Notes under the pieces: model-generated
What the model saw: only the letters and a program-made list of their open reading frames with translations
What the model was told of the DNA's origin: nothing
Database searches by the model: none
In this document: positions 53,692 to 62,659 of the stretch, piece after piece
Layout: every line of letters begins with the position of its first letter
Position numbering within the stretch: position 1 is the stretch's first letter
Program-made: the position numbers and the translations under genes
Source of the DNA: 1-14-2-50-31-20 sp964617555
GTDB taxonomy: Bacteria; Bacteroidota; Ignavibacteria; Ignavibacteriales; Melioribacteraceae
DNA length: 64,000 bases
Reading direction: 5' to 3'
Assembly: GCA_964617555.1 (NCBI GenBank)
Contig: CAZTYP010000050.1
Location: forward strand, 1 to 64,000

Positions 53692-54360
53692 TTATATAAT
53701 TGTAAGTATTTCTTCTTTTGTTTTACGGTGTATGTTCGGAACAAGAGTGTTCTTTTCGGGGTATCCCGCAACAATTAATAAAAAAGGTGTTTCGTTACTT
53801 GGTCTGTTTAAAATTTCCGATAAAAAACTCATCGGACTCGGAGTGTGGGTAAGCGTTGCAATCCCCACGTTGTGCAATGCCGTTAACAATAGTCCGCAAG
53901 CCAACCCTATTGATTCTTTTGTATAGTAATTTTTCTCTTTTCTGCCGTTGTTCCCTATTTTGTATTTTTCTTCGAAAGCAACAATTAAATAAGGTGCCGA
54001 TTCCAAAAAGGGTTTTTCTTCGTTTGTACCGAACGGCTCTAGCGCCTTTAACCATTCTTCGGTTGCTCTGCCGCCGTAAAATTTTTTCTCTTCTTTTTCA
54101 GCCGCAATTTTTATTTTTCTTTTTACTTCCGAATTTTGCACAATTACAAAATGCCACGGTTGTTTATTTGCCCCACTCGGTGCGGTTGCTGCCGTGCGGA
54201 CTGCATTGATAATTATTTCAAGCGGGATTTTTTCGGAAGAAAATGTTCTTACGCTTCGCCGTAAATTCATTTTATTAAAAAACTCTTCCGATTTTTTCAT
54301 CCCTTTGTTGATTGTATATCGGGGATATTTTTTTAACGGAATAAATTTTTCTTGTTTCAT
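53692..54360 (-). CDS. Iodotyrosine-deiodinase-like flavoprotein (nitroreductase superfamily)
   Basis: The protein of 222 residues is an FMN-binding nitroreductase-fold enzyme: RRSVRTFSSEKIPLEII (FMN phosphate Arg), APSGANKQPWHFVIV, and THTPSPMSFL. Compared from memory with bacterial iodotyrosine deiodinase, it keeps the substrate-lid residues Glu91, Tyr95 and Lys116 at the same spacing (EKKFYGGR... FGTNEEK), which distinguishes this branch from ordinary nitroreductases. Such enzymes remove halogen from 3-halotyrosines with FMN. The ATG at 54360 gives this numbering; the longer frame from 54399 enters the permease gene. The permease gene ends 10 bases upstream, so they form an operon. Confidence 0.85.
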   Translation of the reverse strand: MKQEKFIPLKKYPRYTINKGMKKSEEFFNKMNLRRSVRTFSSEKIPLEIIINAVRTAATAPSGANKQPWHFVIVQNSEVKRKIKIAAEKEEKKFYGGRATEEWLKALEPFGTNEEKPFLESAPYLIVAFEEKYKIGNNGRKEKNYYTKESIGLACGLLLTALHNVGIATLTHTPSPMSFLSEILNRPSNETPFLLIVAGYPEKNTLVPNIHRKTKEEILTII

Positions 54361-54370
54361 AAGTTGTCTT

Positions 54371-56449
54371 TTAATCGTTGTACATTTCGTTAAATTCACC
54401 TATGCTTTTGGGGTCTCCTATTATTGTTATTCTATCGTGAAGCATTATTTTCGTATCTCCTTTAGGAACAATAATTTCGCCACCCCTTTGGATTAATGCA
54501 ATTAAGCATCCGTCAGGTAAGTTAATTTCTTTCAATAATTTATTAATAAACATTTCCGTCTTATTACCCCGTTTAATTTGAATTGCTTTAAAATTATCAT
54601 CGTGAAGAAGTGCTTCTTTCAATTCAAGTTCGTCTTTCGCCTCACTCCATTCATTCATAAACGTTTCGTCGTCAACTCTTCCGGCTATTTGTGCCAGAAT
54701 ACGTAAATGTTGAGTCGGATTATCTTCCGGACTTATCAAAAAGAAGATAGCTGTTACAATTTCTTCACCTTCTTCTTTATATGTTAACGGATTAAAGAGT
54801 GGAACTTTTATTCCTTGTTTTGCACGTATTAAAATAAGCATGGAATGTGTTATCCCTTCGCAACGGAAATGCGGAAGAGCAACCCCGTGTGTAACCGGAG
54901 TAGCTCCTACTTTTGTTCCTTCCATTATTCGTTTAATAATTTCCGTTTTTGAAAGGGAAATATATTTTGAAAGCCAATCTGCCGCCGTACTGATTGCTTC
55001 GTTAAAATCCGCTACATTTTTTAAATCGAATACCTTGCTTTGCATTACAATTTGATCGAAAGGGTCGCCTTTTCGCAATCCTTTTTCTTTTAATATTCCT
55101 CTTAGTTCGGTATCTAACCCTTGAAATCGTTGCTGACCAAGTCGTTCGAATATATGATAAATTGCTCCGTTGCGTTCAACGTTCTGACGAGCATAAAACC
55201 AATACCATAATCCTCCGGCTATTATCAATCCCGTTGAAAAAATTATGGGCAACGCACCCATTTCAAAAATGAGATACAGAGAAGAAAAAATTCCGAAAAT
55301 ATGCAACCACGGATAGAACGGTGATTTATATCCGGGGTCGTAAGATTCAATACCGCTTTCGCGCATTATTATTACCGCTAACGAAACCAATGCGAACATC
55401 AAAAGCTGAAATGCACTTGCAAGCTTGGCTATTCCGGTGGGGTCGAACATTACAAGTAGAAAAATAATTACAACAACGGTTAAAATAATGGAATAAACAG
55501 GAGTATCAAAACGCCCTAACTTACGGAAATATACGGGCATTATATGGTCTCTACTCATTGCCAAAGGATAACGCGAAGCACTCATTGTGCCGGCATTTGC
55601 AACGGAAATAAACGCCAATATTGCCGCCACGGAAAGGATAATCATTCCGTATTCCCCGAAAAGTTTTTCCGCCGTTGCAGCAACCGGTGTTAAATTTCCC
55701 TTTAACTCCGACATAGGCAAAACACCAACCATTACCGTAGTTCCGAGTATGTAAATAAGAATTGAGAGCCCTAAAGCAATAAAAACGCCGAGAGGAAGAT
55801 TCCTTTCGGGATTGTCAACTTCTTCGGCAAGGGAAGCAACCTTGGTTACACCCACATAACTGATATAAACAAGTCCCGCAGTAGCAATTATGGAATTGAA
55901 TCCGGCATTAAAAAAATTATTAAAATGGTCATAATTCAATTGGAAAGTTCCGCCCGCAATAAAAAAAGCGAGAATGGCAAGCAAGCCCGCAACCAAAAAG
56001 ATTTGGAGTTTCCCGCTCTTTTTTGCCCCGAAAATATTTAACACTCCGAGAGCTATTGCAAGAGTAACGGCAACGGGAGTGATGGGAAGTTCCACAAAGA
56101 GAGAAACATAAGCCCCCATTCCGATAAGGGCAAACGCAACTTTAAGAATAAGAGCAAGCCATGTCCCTATTCCACCTATAGTTCCCACAAGAGGTCCTAA
56201 CGAACGGTCCAGAAAATAATAAACCCCTCCGGCTTTGGGCATTGCTGTGGCAAGCTCAACAATGCTTAGCATTGCCGGAATTAACGGAACGGCAGCCAAT
56301 ATATATGCCAAAATTAGGGCGGGTCCGGCTTCTTTGGCTGCAAGCCCAGGAAGAAGAAAAAAACCCGCACTAAGTGTTGTGCCTGTTGCAATGGAAAAAA
56401 CACCGAGTAGATTTAATTCTTTTTTTAATTTTTTCTTTTTCCCGTTCAT
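54371..56449 (-). CDS. APC-family amino-acid permease with EIIA-like and TrkA-C domains
   Basis: The 692-residue protein has an N-terminal twelve-helix APC permease (GTTLSAGFFLLPGLAAKEAG, AMPKAGGVYYFLDRSLG), then a soluble region with a PTS EIIA (fructose/nitrogen type) domain at about 465-615 in which the phosphorylatable His527 is kept (GVALPHFRC), and a TrkA-C/RCK-C domain at about 622-692 (LPDGCLIALIQRGGEIIVPKG). The permease probably imports amino acids; the extra domains would gate it by PTS phosphorylation and by a small ligand. No other PTS gene is seen in the window. It is co-transcribed with the iodotyrosine-deiodinase-like gene. Confidence 0.88.
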   Translation of the reverse strand: MNGKKKKLKKELNLLGVFSIATGTTLSAGFFLLPGLAAKEAGPALILAYILAAVPLIPAMLSIVELATAMPKAGGVYYFLDRSLGPLVGTIGGIGTWLALILKVAFALIGMGAYVSLFVELPITPVAVTLAIALGVLNIFGAKKSGKLQIFLVAGLLAILAFFIAGGTFQLNYDHFNNFFNAGFNSIIATAGLVYISYVGVTKVASLAEEVDNPERNLPLGVFIALGLSILIYILGTTVMVGVLPMSELKGNLTPVAATAEKLFGEYGMIILSVAAILAFISVANAGTMSASRYPLAMSRDHIMPVYFRKLGRFDTPVYSIILTVVVIIFLLVMFDPTGIAKLASAFQLLMFALVSLAVIIMRESGIESYDPGYKSPFYPWLHIFGIFSSLYLIFEMGALPIIFSTGLIIAGGLWYWFYARQNVERNGAIYHIFERLGQQRFQGLDTELRGILKEKGLRKGDPFDQIVMQSKVFDLKNVADFNEAISTAADWLSKYISLSKTEIIKRIMEGTKVGATPVTHGVALPHFRCEGITHSMLILIRAKQGIKVPLFNPLTYKEEGEEIVTAIFFLISPEDNPTQHLRILAQIAGRVDDETFMNEWSEAKDELELKEALLHDDNFKAIQIKRGNKTEMFINKLLKEINLPDGCLIALIQRGGEIIVPKGDTKIMLHDRITIIGDPKSIGEFNEMYND

Positions 56450-56647
56450 TACTAGTTAAATGTGAATCTTTTTATTGATTAAAAATGATAAAATGTTTTG
56501 CCGAATTATAAATTGCTTTCCTATAAGCTAATAAAATGTTTTTTAAATACCCAATATATATTTGTAAAAAGTTGTTTTGTCCGTTTCAACTCATTAATAA
56601 AATTCATAGTTTTTGTTGACGGGTTTAAAAATAAAAACAGGTAAAAC

Positions 56648-59146
56648 GTGAATAAAAAAAATCTCTTTTTTTTGTTAATTATTTCAACTTTAAATCTTTT
56701 TGCAAATAATAAAATAAGTAATATGATTATACCCACACCCCAAAAAGTTGTTTTAAATAATGGAACCTATAAGTTCCCAGGAGAGGTTTCCATCGGAATT
56801 TCAAATCCGGAATTAAAATTTACCGCTAAAAAAATTGCGGAAAATTTAAAATCCTCTTTTAATATTAAGAGTAAAATATCCGCAAGAGGTAAAGATATTA
56901 AACTGAAAATAGTTAAAACACTTTCCGGAATTGAGTTGGAAAAATCTTTGTTAGAACAGGCATACATTTTAACAATTTCCACTGCATCCATTAAGATAGA
57001 GGCAATAACACCGCAAGGATTATTTTACGGGGCAATGAGCTTGCTACAACTAATTGAACGAAGTGTCGTAAAAGAAATTCCAACCGTAACAATTTTTGAT
57101 TGGCCGGATATGAATATCAGAGGAGTTTCCGACGACATAAGCAGAGGACAAGTTTCCAGATTACAAAATTTTAAACGCATAATTGATTTTATTGCAAGAT
57201 ACAAAATGAATGTTTACATGCCGTACCTTGAAGATATGCTTGAATTTGAAGAATATCCATCAATAGGGAAAGGACGAGGAGCATTAACCGATGCGGAAGT
57301 AAATGAGATTGTCAGATACGCCTCACAAAGATATATTGATGTTATTCCCGCCTTTCAAACACTCGGGCATTTCGAAAATATTCTTACACAAAAAGAATTT
57401 GTTAAATATGCAGAATTTCCGGGAGCCGCATCTCTTGCGGTTACCGAAAAAAAAACATATCGCTTTTTGGAAAATATGCTCAAAAAAGTATTTAAACTTT
57501 TTCCTTCGGAATATATTAATATAGGAGCCGATGAAAGTTACGATGTCGGATACGGTAAAAGCAAAGAGCTAACCGATAAAATTGGTGTTGCAAAAGTTCA
57601 CGCGGAGCATTACAAAAAGGTATTTAATATCTGCAAAAAATATAACAAAAAAATAATGATGTATGGCGATATGATTTTGCATCACCCCGATATTCTCGAG
57701 TATCTTCCTAACGATATTACAATTATCGATTGGCATTACGGGGCTTACACACGTTATTCTTCAACGGATATTTTTAACAAAGCCGGGTTCAAATTTATTG
57801 TATCCCCTTCCGTTTGGAATTTCAGAACAACCTTTCCAACATATCAAATAGCATTGCCGAACATTAAAAGCATAGTAAAAAACGGATTGCTCAATAATTC
57901 CGTTGGAATGATAAACTCCAATTGGGGAGATTACGGAGCGGAAACTTTTAAGGAGTTGGTTTTATTCGGATATGCCTGGTCAGCACAATGCTCGTGGAAT
58001 TACAACAATTCCGATTTGGCTTCGTTTAATAATTCTTTTTTCACCGACTTTTTCGGCATTGACGATTACAAACTCAATTCTCTTTACAAAACGTTTAGCA
58101 CTTCGTTTAACCAAATGCAATGGCACGAGGTTTGGCGGCATCCTGCTTTGGAGCTTCCGCAAAATGCATGGTGGGCACCACATATAAATCGGGAAGAAAT
58201 AAGTTCGTGGATGGAATGGACTTTACCGGATGCCCTTAATATTATTAACGAATTTGAAAATATTGTTAGTAAAAACAAAGACCATTTTGATTTACTTAAA
58301 TTTTTAATTCGCTTGGATTTTTGGTACTCCGAAAAAAAATTAAAAGCAAATTATTATCTGCAAAGTATTATTACATTGAATAATTTAAAAGAAAAGCTAA
58401 AAGACCGAGGTAATAACAAAGAAGATATCTTAAATGAAATTTACTCACTCGAAAAACGAATTGACAAAACAATAGTAGAAGAAATAATTAATGAAAATAT
58501 TGCCGAATTGAAATCTCTTAGAGCCGAGTATAAAAAACTATGGCTAAAATATTATAAAAAAGAGAATCTAAATATGATAACTGATAAGTTTAACAGACTT
58601 ATCGCATACTTTGAAGAAGCAAAAACGGATGTAAAAAACGGAACTTTGGATAATCCCGAAATTAAAAGCAAATGGATTTATGCTCCCAAGCGTGGAAAAA
58701 CCGCATACAAAAAAGCGGAATTTAAAAGAGAAGTAAAAATTCGTAATCCGGTAAAAAAAGCACATCTTCAATTACTTGCAGATACACATGCAAAACTTTA
58801 CATAAACAATAAATTTGTAGGAGAAATTTATTCCAAGCAAACCCTTTCACTTTTAACGGAATACGACAGATATCTTTTTATTGACGCAACAAAATATTTT
58901 AAAAAAGGTAAAAACACAATTAAAGTTATTGCACAAAATTACAGAGGTTCAACAGGAGCCGGAATCAATTTTATTGCAAAAATTACAACAACAGGAGGAA
59001 CATTCGAACTTATCTCGGATAAAACATGGGTGGCACGTTCCATAGAACCCAAGCGAAAGTGGAAAAAAGTAATTCAAAAGGATTATAAATTTATTGTAAT
59101 CGCTCCCAATTTTAAAACAGGCAGAACAAGTTGGATTGAGCGATAA
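56648..59146 (+). CDS. Glycoside hydrolase family 20-like enzyme (beta-N-acetylhexosaminidase type)
   Basis: The 832-residue secreted protein starts with a GTG (AGG six bases before it) and a signal peptide (LFFLLIISTLNLFA). Residues about 25-150 form the GH20b domain (IPTPQKVVLNNGTY; TPQGLFYGAMSLLQL), and 155-480 the catalytic barrel (RGVSDDISRGQ, then the Asp-Glu pair 295-296 in INIGADESYDVG). GH20 enzymes release terminal N-acetylhexosamines with help from the acetamido group. The C-terminal third (about 690-820) looks like a galactose-binding-type beta-sandwich (LQLLADTHAKLYINNKFVGEIYS). It likely attacks host or algal glycans or cell-wall sugars; the exact substrate is unknown. Confidence 0.88.
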   Translation: MNKKNLFFLLIISTLNLFANNKISNMIIPTPQKVVLNNGTYKFPGEVSIGISNPELKFTAKKIAENLKSSFNIKSKISARGKDIKLKIVKTLSGIELEKSLLEQAYILTISTASIKIEAITPQGLFYGAMSLLQLIERSVVKEIPTVTIFDWPDMNIRGVSDDISRGQVSRLQNFKRIIDFIARYKMNVYMPYLEDMLEFEEYPSIGKGRGALTDAEVNEIVRYASQRYIDVIPAFQTLGHFENILTQKEFVKYAEFPGAASLAVTEKKTYRFLENMLKKVFKLFPSEYINIGADESYDVGYGKSKELTDKIGVAKVHAEHYKKVFNICKKYNKKIMMYGDMILHHPDILEYLPNDITIIDWHYGAYTRYSSTDIFNKAGFKFIVSPSVWNFRTTFPTYQIALPNIKSIVKNGLLNNSVGMINSNWGDYGAETFKELVLFGYAWSAQCSWNYNNSDLASFNNSFFTDFFGIDDYKLNSLYKTFSTSFNQMQWHEVWRHPALELPQNAWWAPHINREEISSWMEWTLPDALNIINEFENIVSKNKDHFDLLKFLIRLDFWYSEKKLKANYYLQSIITLNNLKEKLKDRGNNKEDILNEIYSLEKRIDKTIVEEIINENIAELKSLRAEYKKLWLKYYKKENLNMITDKFNRLIAYFEEAKTDVKNGTLDNPEIKSKWIYAPKRGKTAYKKAEFKREVKIRNPVKKAHLQLLADTHAKLYINNKFVGEIYSKQTLSLLTEYDRYLFIDATKYFKKGKNTIKVIAQNYRGSTGAGINFIAKITTTGGTFELISDKTWVARSIEPKRKWKKVIQKDYKFIVIAPNFKTGRTSWIER

Positions 59147-59170
59147 TTCTATTGCGGAAAAATTTGTTGC

Positions 59171-59207
59171 AAAAACAAAAAAGGTGTTTCGAAAACCGAA
59201 ACACCTT
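59171..59207 (-). terminator. Intrinsic terminator after the aldolase gene
   Basis: AAGGTGTTTCG (59181-59191) and CGAAACACCTT (59197-59207) form a perfect 11-bp stem with a 5-base loop. On the minus strand it is followed by TTTTTTGTTTTT, the right order to end the aldolase transcript. It also sits 35 bases after the convergent GH20 gene. Confidence 0.88.
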
Positions 59208-59231
59208 ATAAACAAAAGAGCTTCCGTTGTA

Positions 59232-60263
59232 TTAAACACCAAGTGTTTTTCCCTCGCCACGTAAATCTTTTACGGCTTGAATAACTCTTTCTTTTATACC
59301 GAGCTCACCTTTTTTCAAATATCCGCGCGGGTCGTACAGTTTTTTAACACCAACTTCACCGTCAACTTTTAATACACCATCATAATTTTTAAACATATGG
59401 TCTGCAATAGGACGAGTAAATGCGTATTGTGTATCGGTATCTACATTCATTTTAATAACACCGTATTCAAGAGTTTCTCTAATTTCTTCAAGAGAAGAAC
59501 CGCTTCCGCCGTGGAAAACCAAATCGAACGAAGCTTTTTCACCGTATTTTGCCACAACGGCTTCTTGTCCTTCTTTAAGAATTTTAGGACGTAATTTTAC
59601 ATTGCCCGGTTTATAAACACCGTGTACATTTCCAAAAGTTGCGGCAAGCATAAAACGGCCGCCTTTAACCTCGGATAGTCTTTCGTAAACATAAATCATA
59701 TCTTCCGGTGTTGTATATAATTTTTCGGCAGGAGCACCTTCGTTATTAATTCCGTCTTCTTCACCTCCAACAACGCCTGCTTCAACTTCAAGAATAATTC
59801 CAAGTTCACTACATTCTTTTAAAAGCTCAACAGCAATATCCATATTTTCTTTTAACGGAATAGCAGACCCGTCAAACATATGGGATTGAAACAACGGGAG
59901 CATTCCTTTCTCAACTCTTTTTCTGGATTCTTCTAATAATGGTTTTAAAAACGAATCCACTTTATCGGCCTGACAATGGTCGGTATGCAAAGCTACGTTT
60001 ATATCGTATCTTTCCGCTACCAAATGAACATGTTGTGCAACAGACATGGCACCGAGTGCCGCATCTTTTAATGCTTGGCCGGAAGCGAATTGTCCTCCAC
60101 CCGTACTTATCTGAATAATTCCGTCCGATTTTACTTCGGATAATGCATGTAAAACGGCATTGGCCGAAGATTCGGAAACAACATTAATTGCAGGATATGC
60201 AAATTTATTTTTTTTTGCATTATCAAGCATTTCACAATATTTTTCGTATGATACTACTGGCAT
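59232..60263 (-). CDS. fba: Class II fructose-bisphosphate aldolase
   Basis: The 343-residue zinc aldolase has FAYPAINVVSESSANAVL, the metal-binding ALHTDHCQ, the QSHMFDGSAIP loop, EVEAGVVGGEEDG, and the phosphate loop LVFHGGSGS. It catalyses the reversible cleavage of fructose-1,6-bisphosphate in glycolysis. Length and motifs match class IIA (FbaA). It is transcribed alone, closed by a hairpin terminator. Confidence 0.95.
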   Translation of the reverse strand: MPVVSYEKYCEMLDNAKKNKFAYPAINVVSESSANAVLHALSEVKSDGIIQISTGGGQFASGQALKDAALGAMSVAQHVHLVAERYDINVALHTDHCQADKVDSFLKPLLEESRKRVEKGMLPLFQSHMFDGSAIPLKENMDIAVELLKECSELGIILEVEAGVVGGEEDGINNEGAPAEKLYTTPEDMIYVYERLSEVKGGRFMLAATFGNVHGVYKPGNVKLRPKILKEGQEAVVAKYGEKASFDLVFHGGSGSSLEEIRETLEYGVIKMNVDTDTQYAFTRPIADHMFKNYDGVLKVDGEVGVKKLYDPRGYLKKGELGIKERVIQAVKDLRGEGKTLGV

Positions 60264-60408
60264 ATCAACTCCCTAAATAATTAATAATAAATTTAATTTT
60301 ACACTTTAAAAATAAGGATTTTAACACGATTTAACAATTATTATTTAGCAATAACTTCATTTTTGCTTATTAATCGTTTTATGGTATAAGGTATTAAGGT
60401 GATATTAA

Positions 60409-60437
60409 AAATTTACCCCGTTGTAAATAACGGGGTA
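60409..60437 (-). terminator. Intrinsic terminator after the M13 peptidase gene
   Basis: TACCCCGTT (60414-60422) and AACGGGGTA (60429-60437) form a perfect 9-bp stem with a 6-base loop, followed on the minus strand by AAATTTTT. It begins 13 bases after the stop of the peptidase gene. Confidence 0.82.
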
Positions 60438-60449
60438 TAAAATTTCACA

Positions 60450-62489
60450 TTACCAAATTTTAACAATTTTATCTTCTGGTCTTCTCATCGAATCTCCTTC
60501 TTTTACATTAAAGGCTTCGAAGAAGGGATGCAGATTGCTTAACGGACCAATTACCCTAAATTGCCCGGGAGAATGGACATCGGTTTTTAGGCGTAATTTA
60601 AGGGCATCGGGACGAATATTGTTTTTCCAAACCTGTGCCCACGATAAAAAGAAACGCTGGGCCGGAGTAAAGCCGTCTATTATCGTTCCTTTTTTATACT
60701 GTTCCGTTTTTTTGAAAGCATTAAAAGCAACGGTTAAACCACCAAGATCGGCAACATTTTCGCCCTGCGTTAATGTTCCGTTAATATGGAATGTATCTAT
60801 TGCAACATATTCGTTAAATTGGTCTATAATTACCTGAACACGTTCTTTAAATCGCTTGGAGTCTTCGTCTTTCCACCAATTACGAATGTTTCCTTTGCCG
60901 TCATATTGTTTCCCTTGGTCGTCAAATCCGTGAGTAATTTCGTGCCCGATTACCGCTCCCATTGCACCGTAATTTATTGCATCATCTAACTTATAATTAT
61001 AAAACGGAAATTGTAAAATTGCTGCAGGAAAAACAATTTCGTTACGCGTAGGGCTATAGTACGCATTAATTGTTTGGGGTGTCATTCCCCATTCCCACGT
61101 ACGAACCGGTTTATTAATTTTGGATAACATTTCCTGATGATCAAAATAATTGGAATTGATAATATTTTGTACGTAATTATCAGTAACTTCTAATTCTGTG
61201 TAATCTCTCCATTTATCGGGATACCCGATTTTCACACCGAATAACGAGAGTTTTTTAAGGGCTTCTTTTTTTGTTGCTTCACTCATCCAAGTATTGTTTT
61301 TAATGCTTTCACCCATTGACGTTTTTAAGGTCTCAACAATTTTTTGAGCACGTTTTTTTGCTTCGGGAGGAAAATGTTTTGCCACGTATAACTGCCCGAC
61401 AGCTTCGCCCATTACACTATTGGTTGCAGAAAGAACTCTTTTCCAACGAGGACGATTTACTTTTTGACCGCTTAGAAATTTACCTGTAAAATTAAATCGT
61501 TCATCAACAAATTTATTACTTAGGTAAGGAGACATTGAGCGGAGTAAATTCCATTTCAAATAAATTTTCCAATCATTAACCGGTATTTTTTCAAATAGAG
61601 TTGAAACACCTGAAATAAATTTTGGTTGATTTATATTTATGCTGTCAACATCAGGTACCCCGATTTCCGTAAGATAAACTTTCCAATTAAAATTCGGAGC
61701 CAAATTAATAATTTTATCAATACTCATTTTATTGTAAGTAGCTTGCGGGTCTCTGTTTTCCAGACGGGTGTTGGAAAATTTTGCTAACTCGGTTTCTATT
61801 TTCATTATTGTAGCCGCACGTTTTTCTGGATATTTACAACCGGCAAGGGTGAACATATTTTTTATATGCTCCTTATATTTGGTACGTATCTCTTGAGAAC
61901 GCTTATCTTTGTTTAAATAATAATCTCTATCCGGAAGCCCCAAACCGGCTTGCCATATTCCGGCAATTTCGTATTTACTGTTTTTTGCATCAACCGATGA
62001 ATAAAAGGCAAAAAGCGGAGAAGAAGTATAAATATGCATGTGGGCAATTACTTTTATCAAATCCTCTTTGGTTTTTGCCGCTTCAATTATATCCAGTTCT
62101 TTTTTTAACGGTGATATTCCTAATTTTTCAATTGTAGCTGTGTCCATTCCTACGGAATAAAAAAGTCCCACTTTTTCTTTAATTGTTTGCGGATTCTTTT
62201 TTGCGTATTTAACGGCATCGTCAATAATTTCTTTTACCTGTTTATTTGTTTCTTCATACAAAATTGTAAATCCGCCCCAAATTGTTTGATCGTCCGGCAC
62301 GGGATTTTCTTTAAGCCAATTTCCTACGGCATAGTGATAAAAATCGTCCTGGGGTCTTACGGTTGTATCCATCATGGCTCTGTTAAACCCAATAGGAGTA
62401 TCTTCTTTTTCTTCATGTTTTGTGCAAGAAGACAATAAAGCAAAAGCAATTGTCATTATACCAATCATTAATAAAATCCCTTTTTTCAT
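60450..62489 (-). CDS. M13-family (neprilysin/PepO-like) metallopeptidase lipoprotein
   Basis: The 679-residue protein is a lipoprotein (ALLSSC with Cys22) and an M13 peptidase: zinc site HEITH at 516-520, third ligand Glu577 in ENVADLGGL, NAYYSPTRNEIVFPAAIL as substrate strand, and the terminal VKIW typical of the family. It cleaves small peptides in the periplasm or at the surface. It is transcribed alone and closed by a hairpin terminator. Confidence 0.93.
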   Translation of the reverse strand: MKKGILLMIGIMTIAFALLSSCTKHEEKEDTPIGFNRAMMDTTVRPQDDFYHYAVGNWLKENPVPDDQTIWGGFTILYEETNKQVKEIIDDAVKYAKKNPQTIKEKVGLFYSVGMDTATIEKLGISPLKKELDIIEAAKTKEDLIKVIAHMHIYTSSPLFAFYSSVDAKNSKYEIAGIWQAGLGLPDRDYYLNKDKRSQEIRTKYKEHIKNMFTLAGCKYPEKRAATIMKIETELAKFSNTRLENRDPQATYNKMSIDKIINLAPNFNWKVYLTEIGVPDVDSININQPKFISGVSTLFEKIPVNDWKIYLKWNLLRSMSPYLSNKFVDERFNFTGKFLSGQKVNRPRWKRVLSATNSVMGEAVGQLYVAKHFPPEAKKRAQKIVETLKTSMGESIKNNTWMSEATKKEALKKLSLFGVKIGYPDKWRDYTELEVTDNYVQNIINSNYFDHQEMLSKINKPVRTWEWGMTPQTINAYYSPTRNEIVFPAAILQFPFYNYKLDDAINYGAMGAVIGHEITHGFDDQGKQYDGKGNIRNWWKDEDSKRFKERVQVIIDQFNEYVAIDTFHINGTLTQGENVADLGGLTVAFNAFKKTEQYKKGTIIDGFTPAQRFFLSWAQVWKNNIRPDALKLRLKTDVHSPGQFRVIGPLSNLHPFFEAFNVKEGDSMRRPEDKIVKIW

Positions 62490-62659
62490 TTTAATTTTTT
62501 CCTTAAATAATAATAAAATATTCAGCAGTATTTAGACGTACATTAATTTTAAATGTTATATAAATAAATCCGTTTTATATGGATACGGATTTAAGACAAG
62601 AAATTATTAAACAAGATTTAGCCTAAATTTGAAATACTTTAATAATTTTATTCGCTTTA

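Noticed and set aside
56521..56736. 71-residue minus-strand frame in the gap before the GH20 gene
   Set aside because: It is AT-rich low-complexity sequence that overlaps the GH20 signal peptide region and has no ribosome-binding site or recognisable motif.
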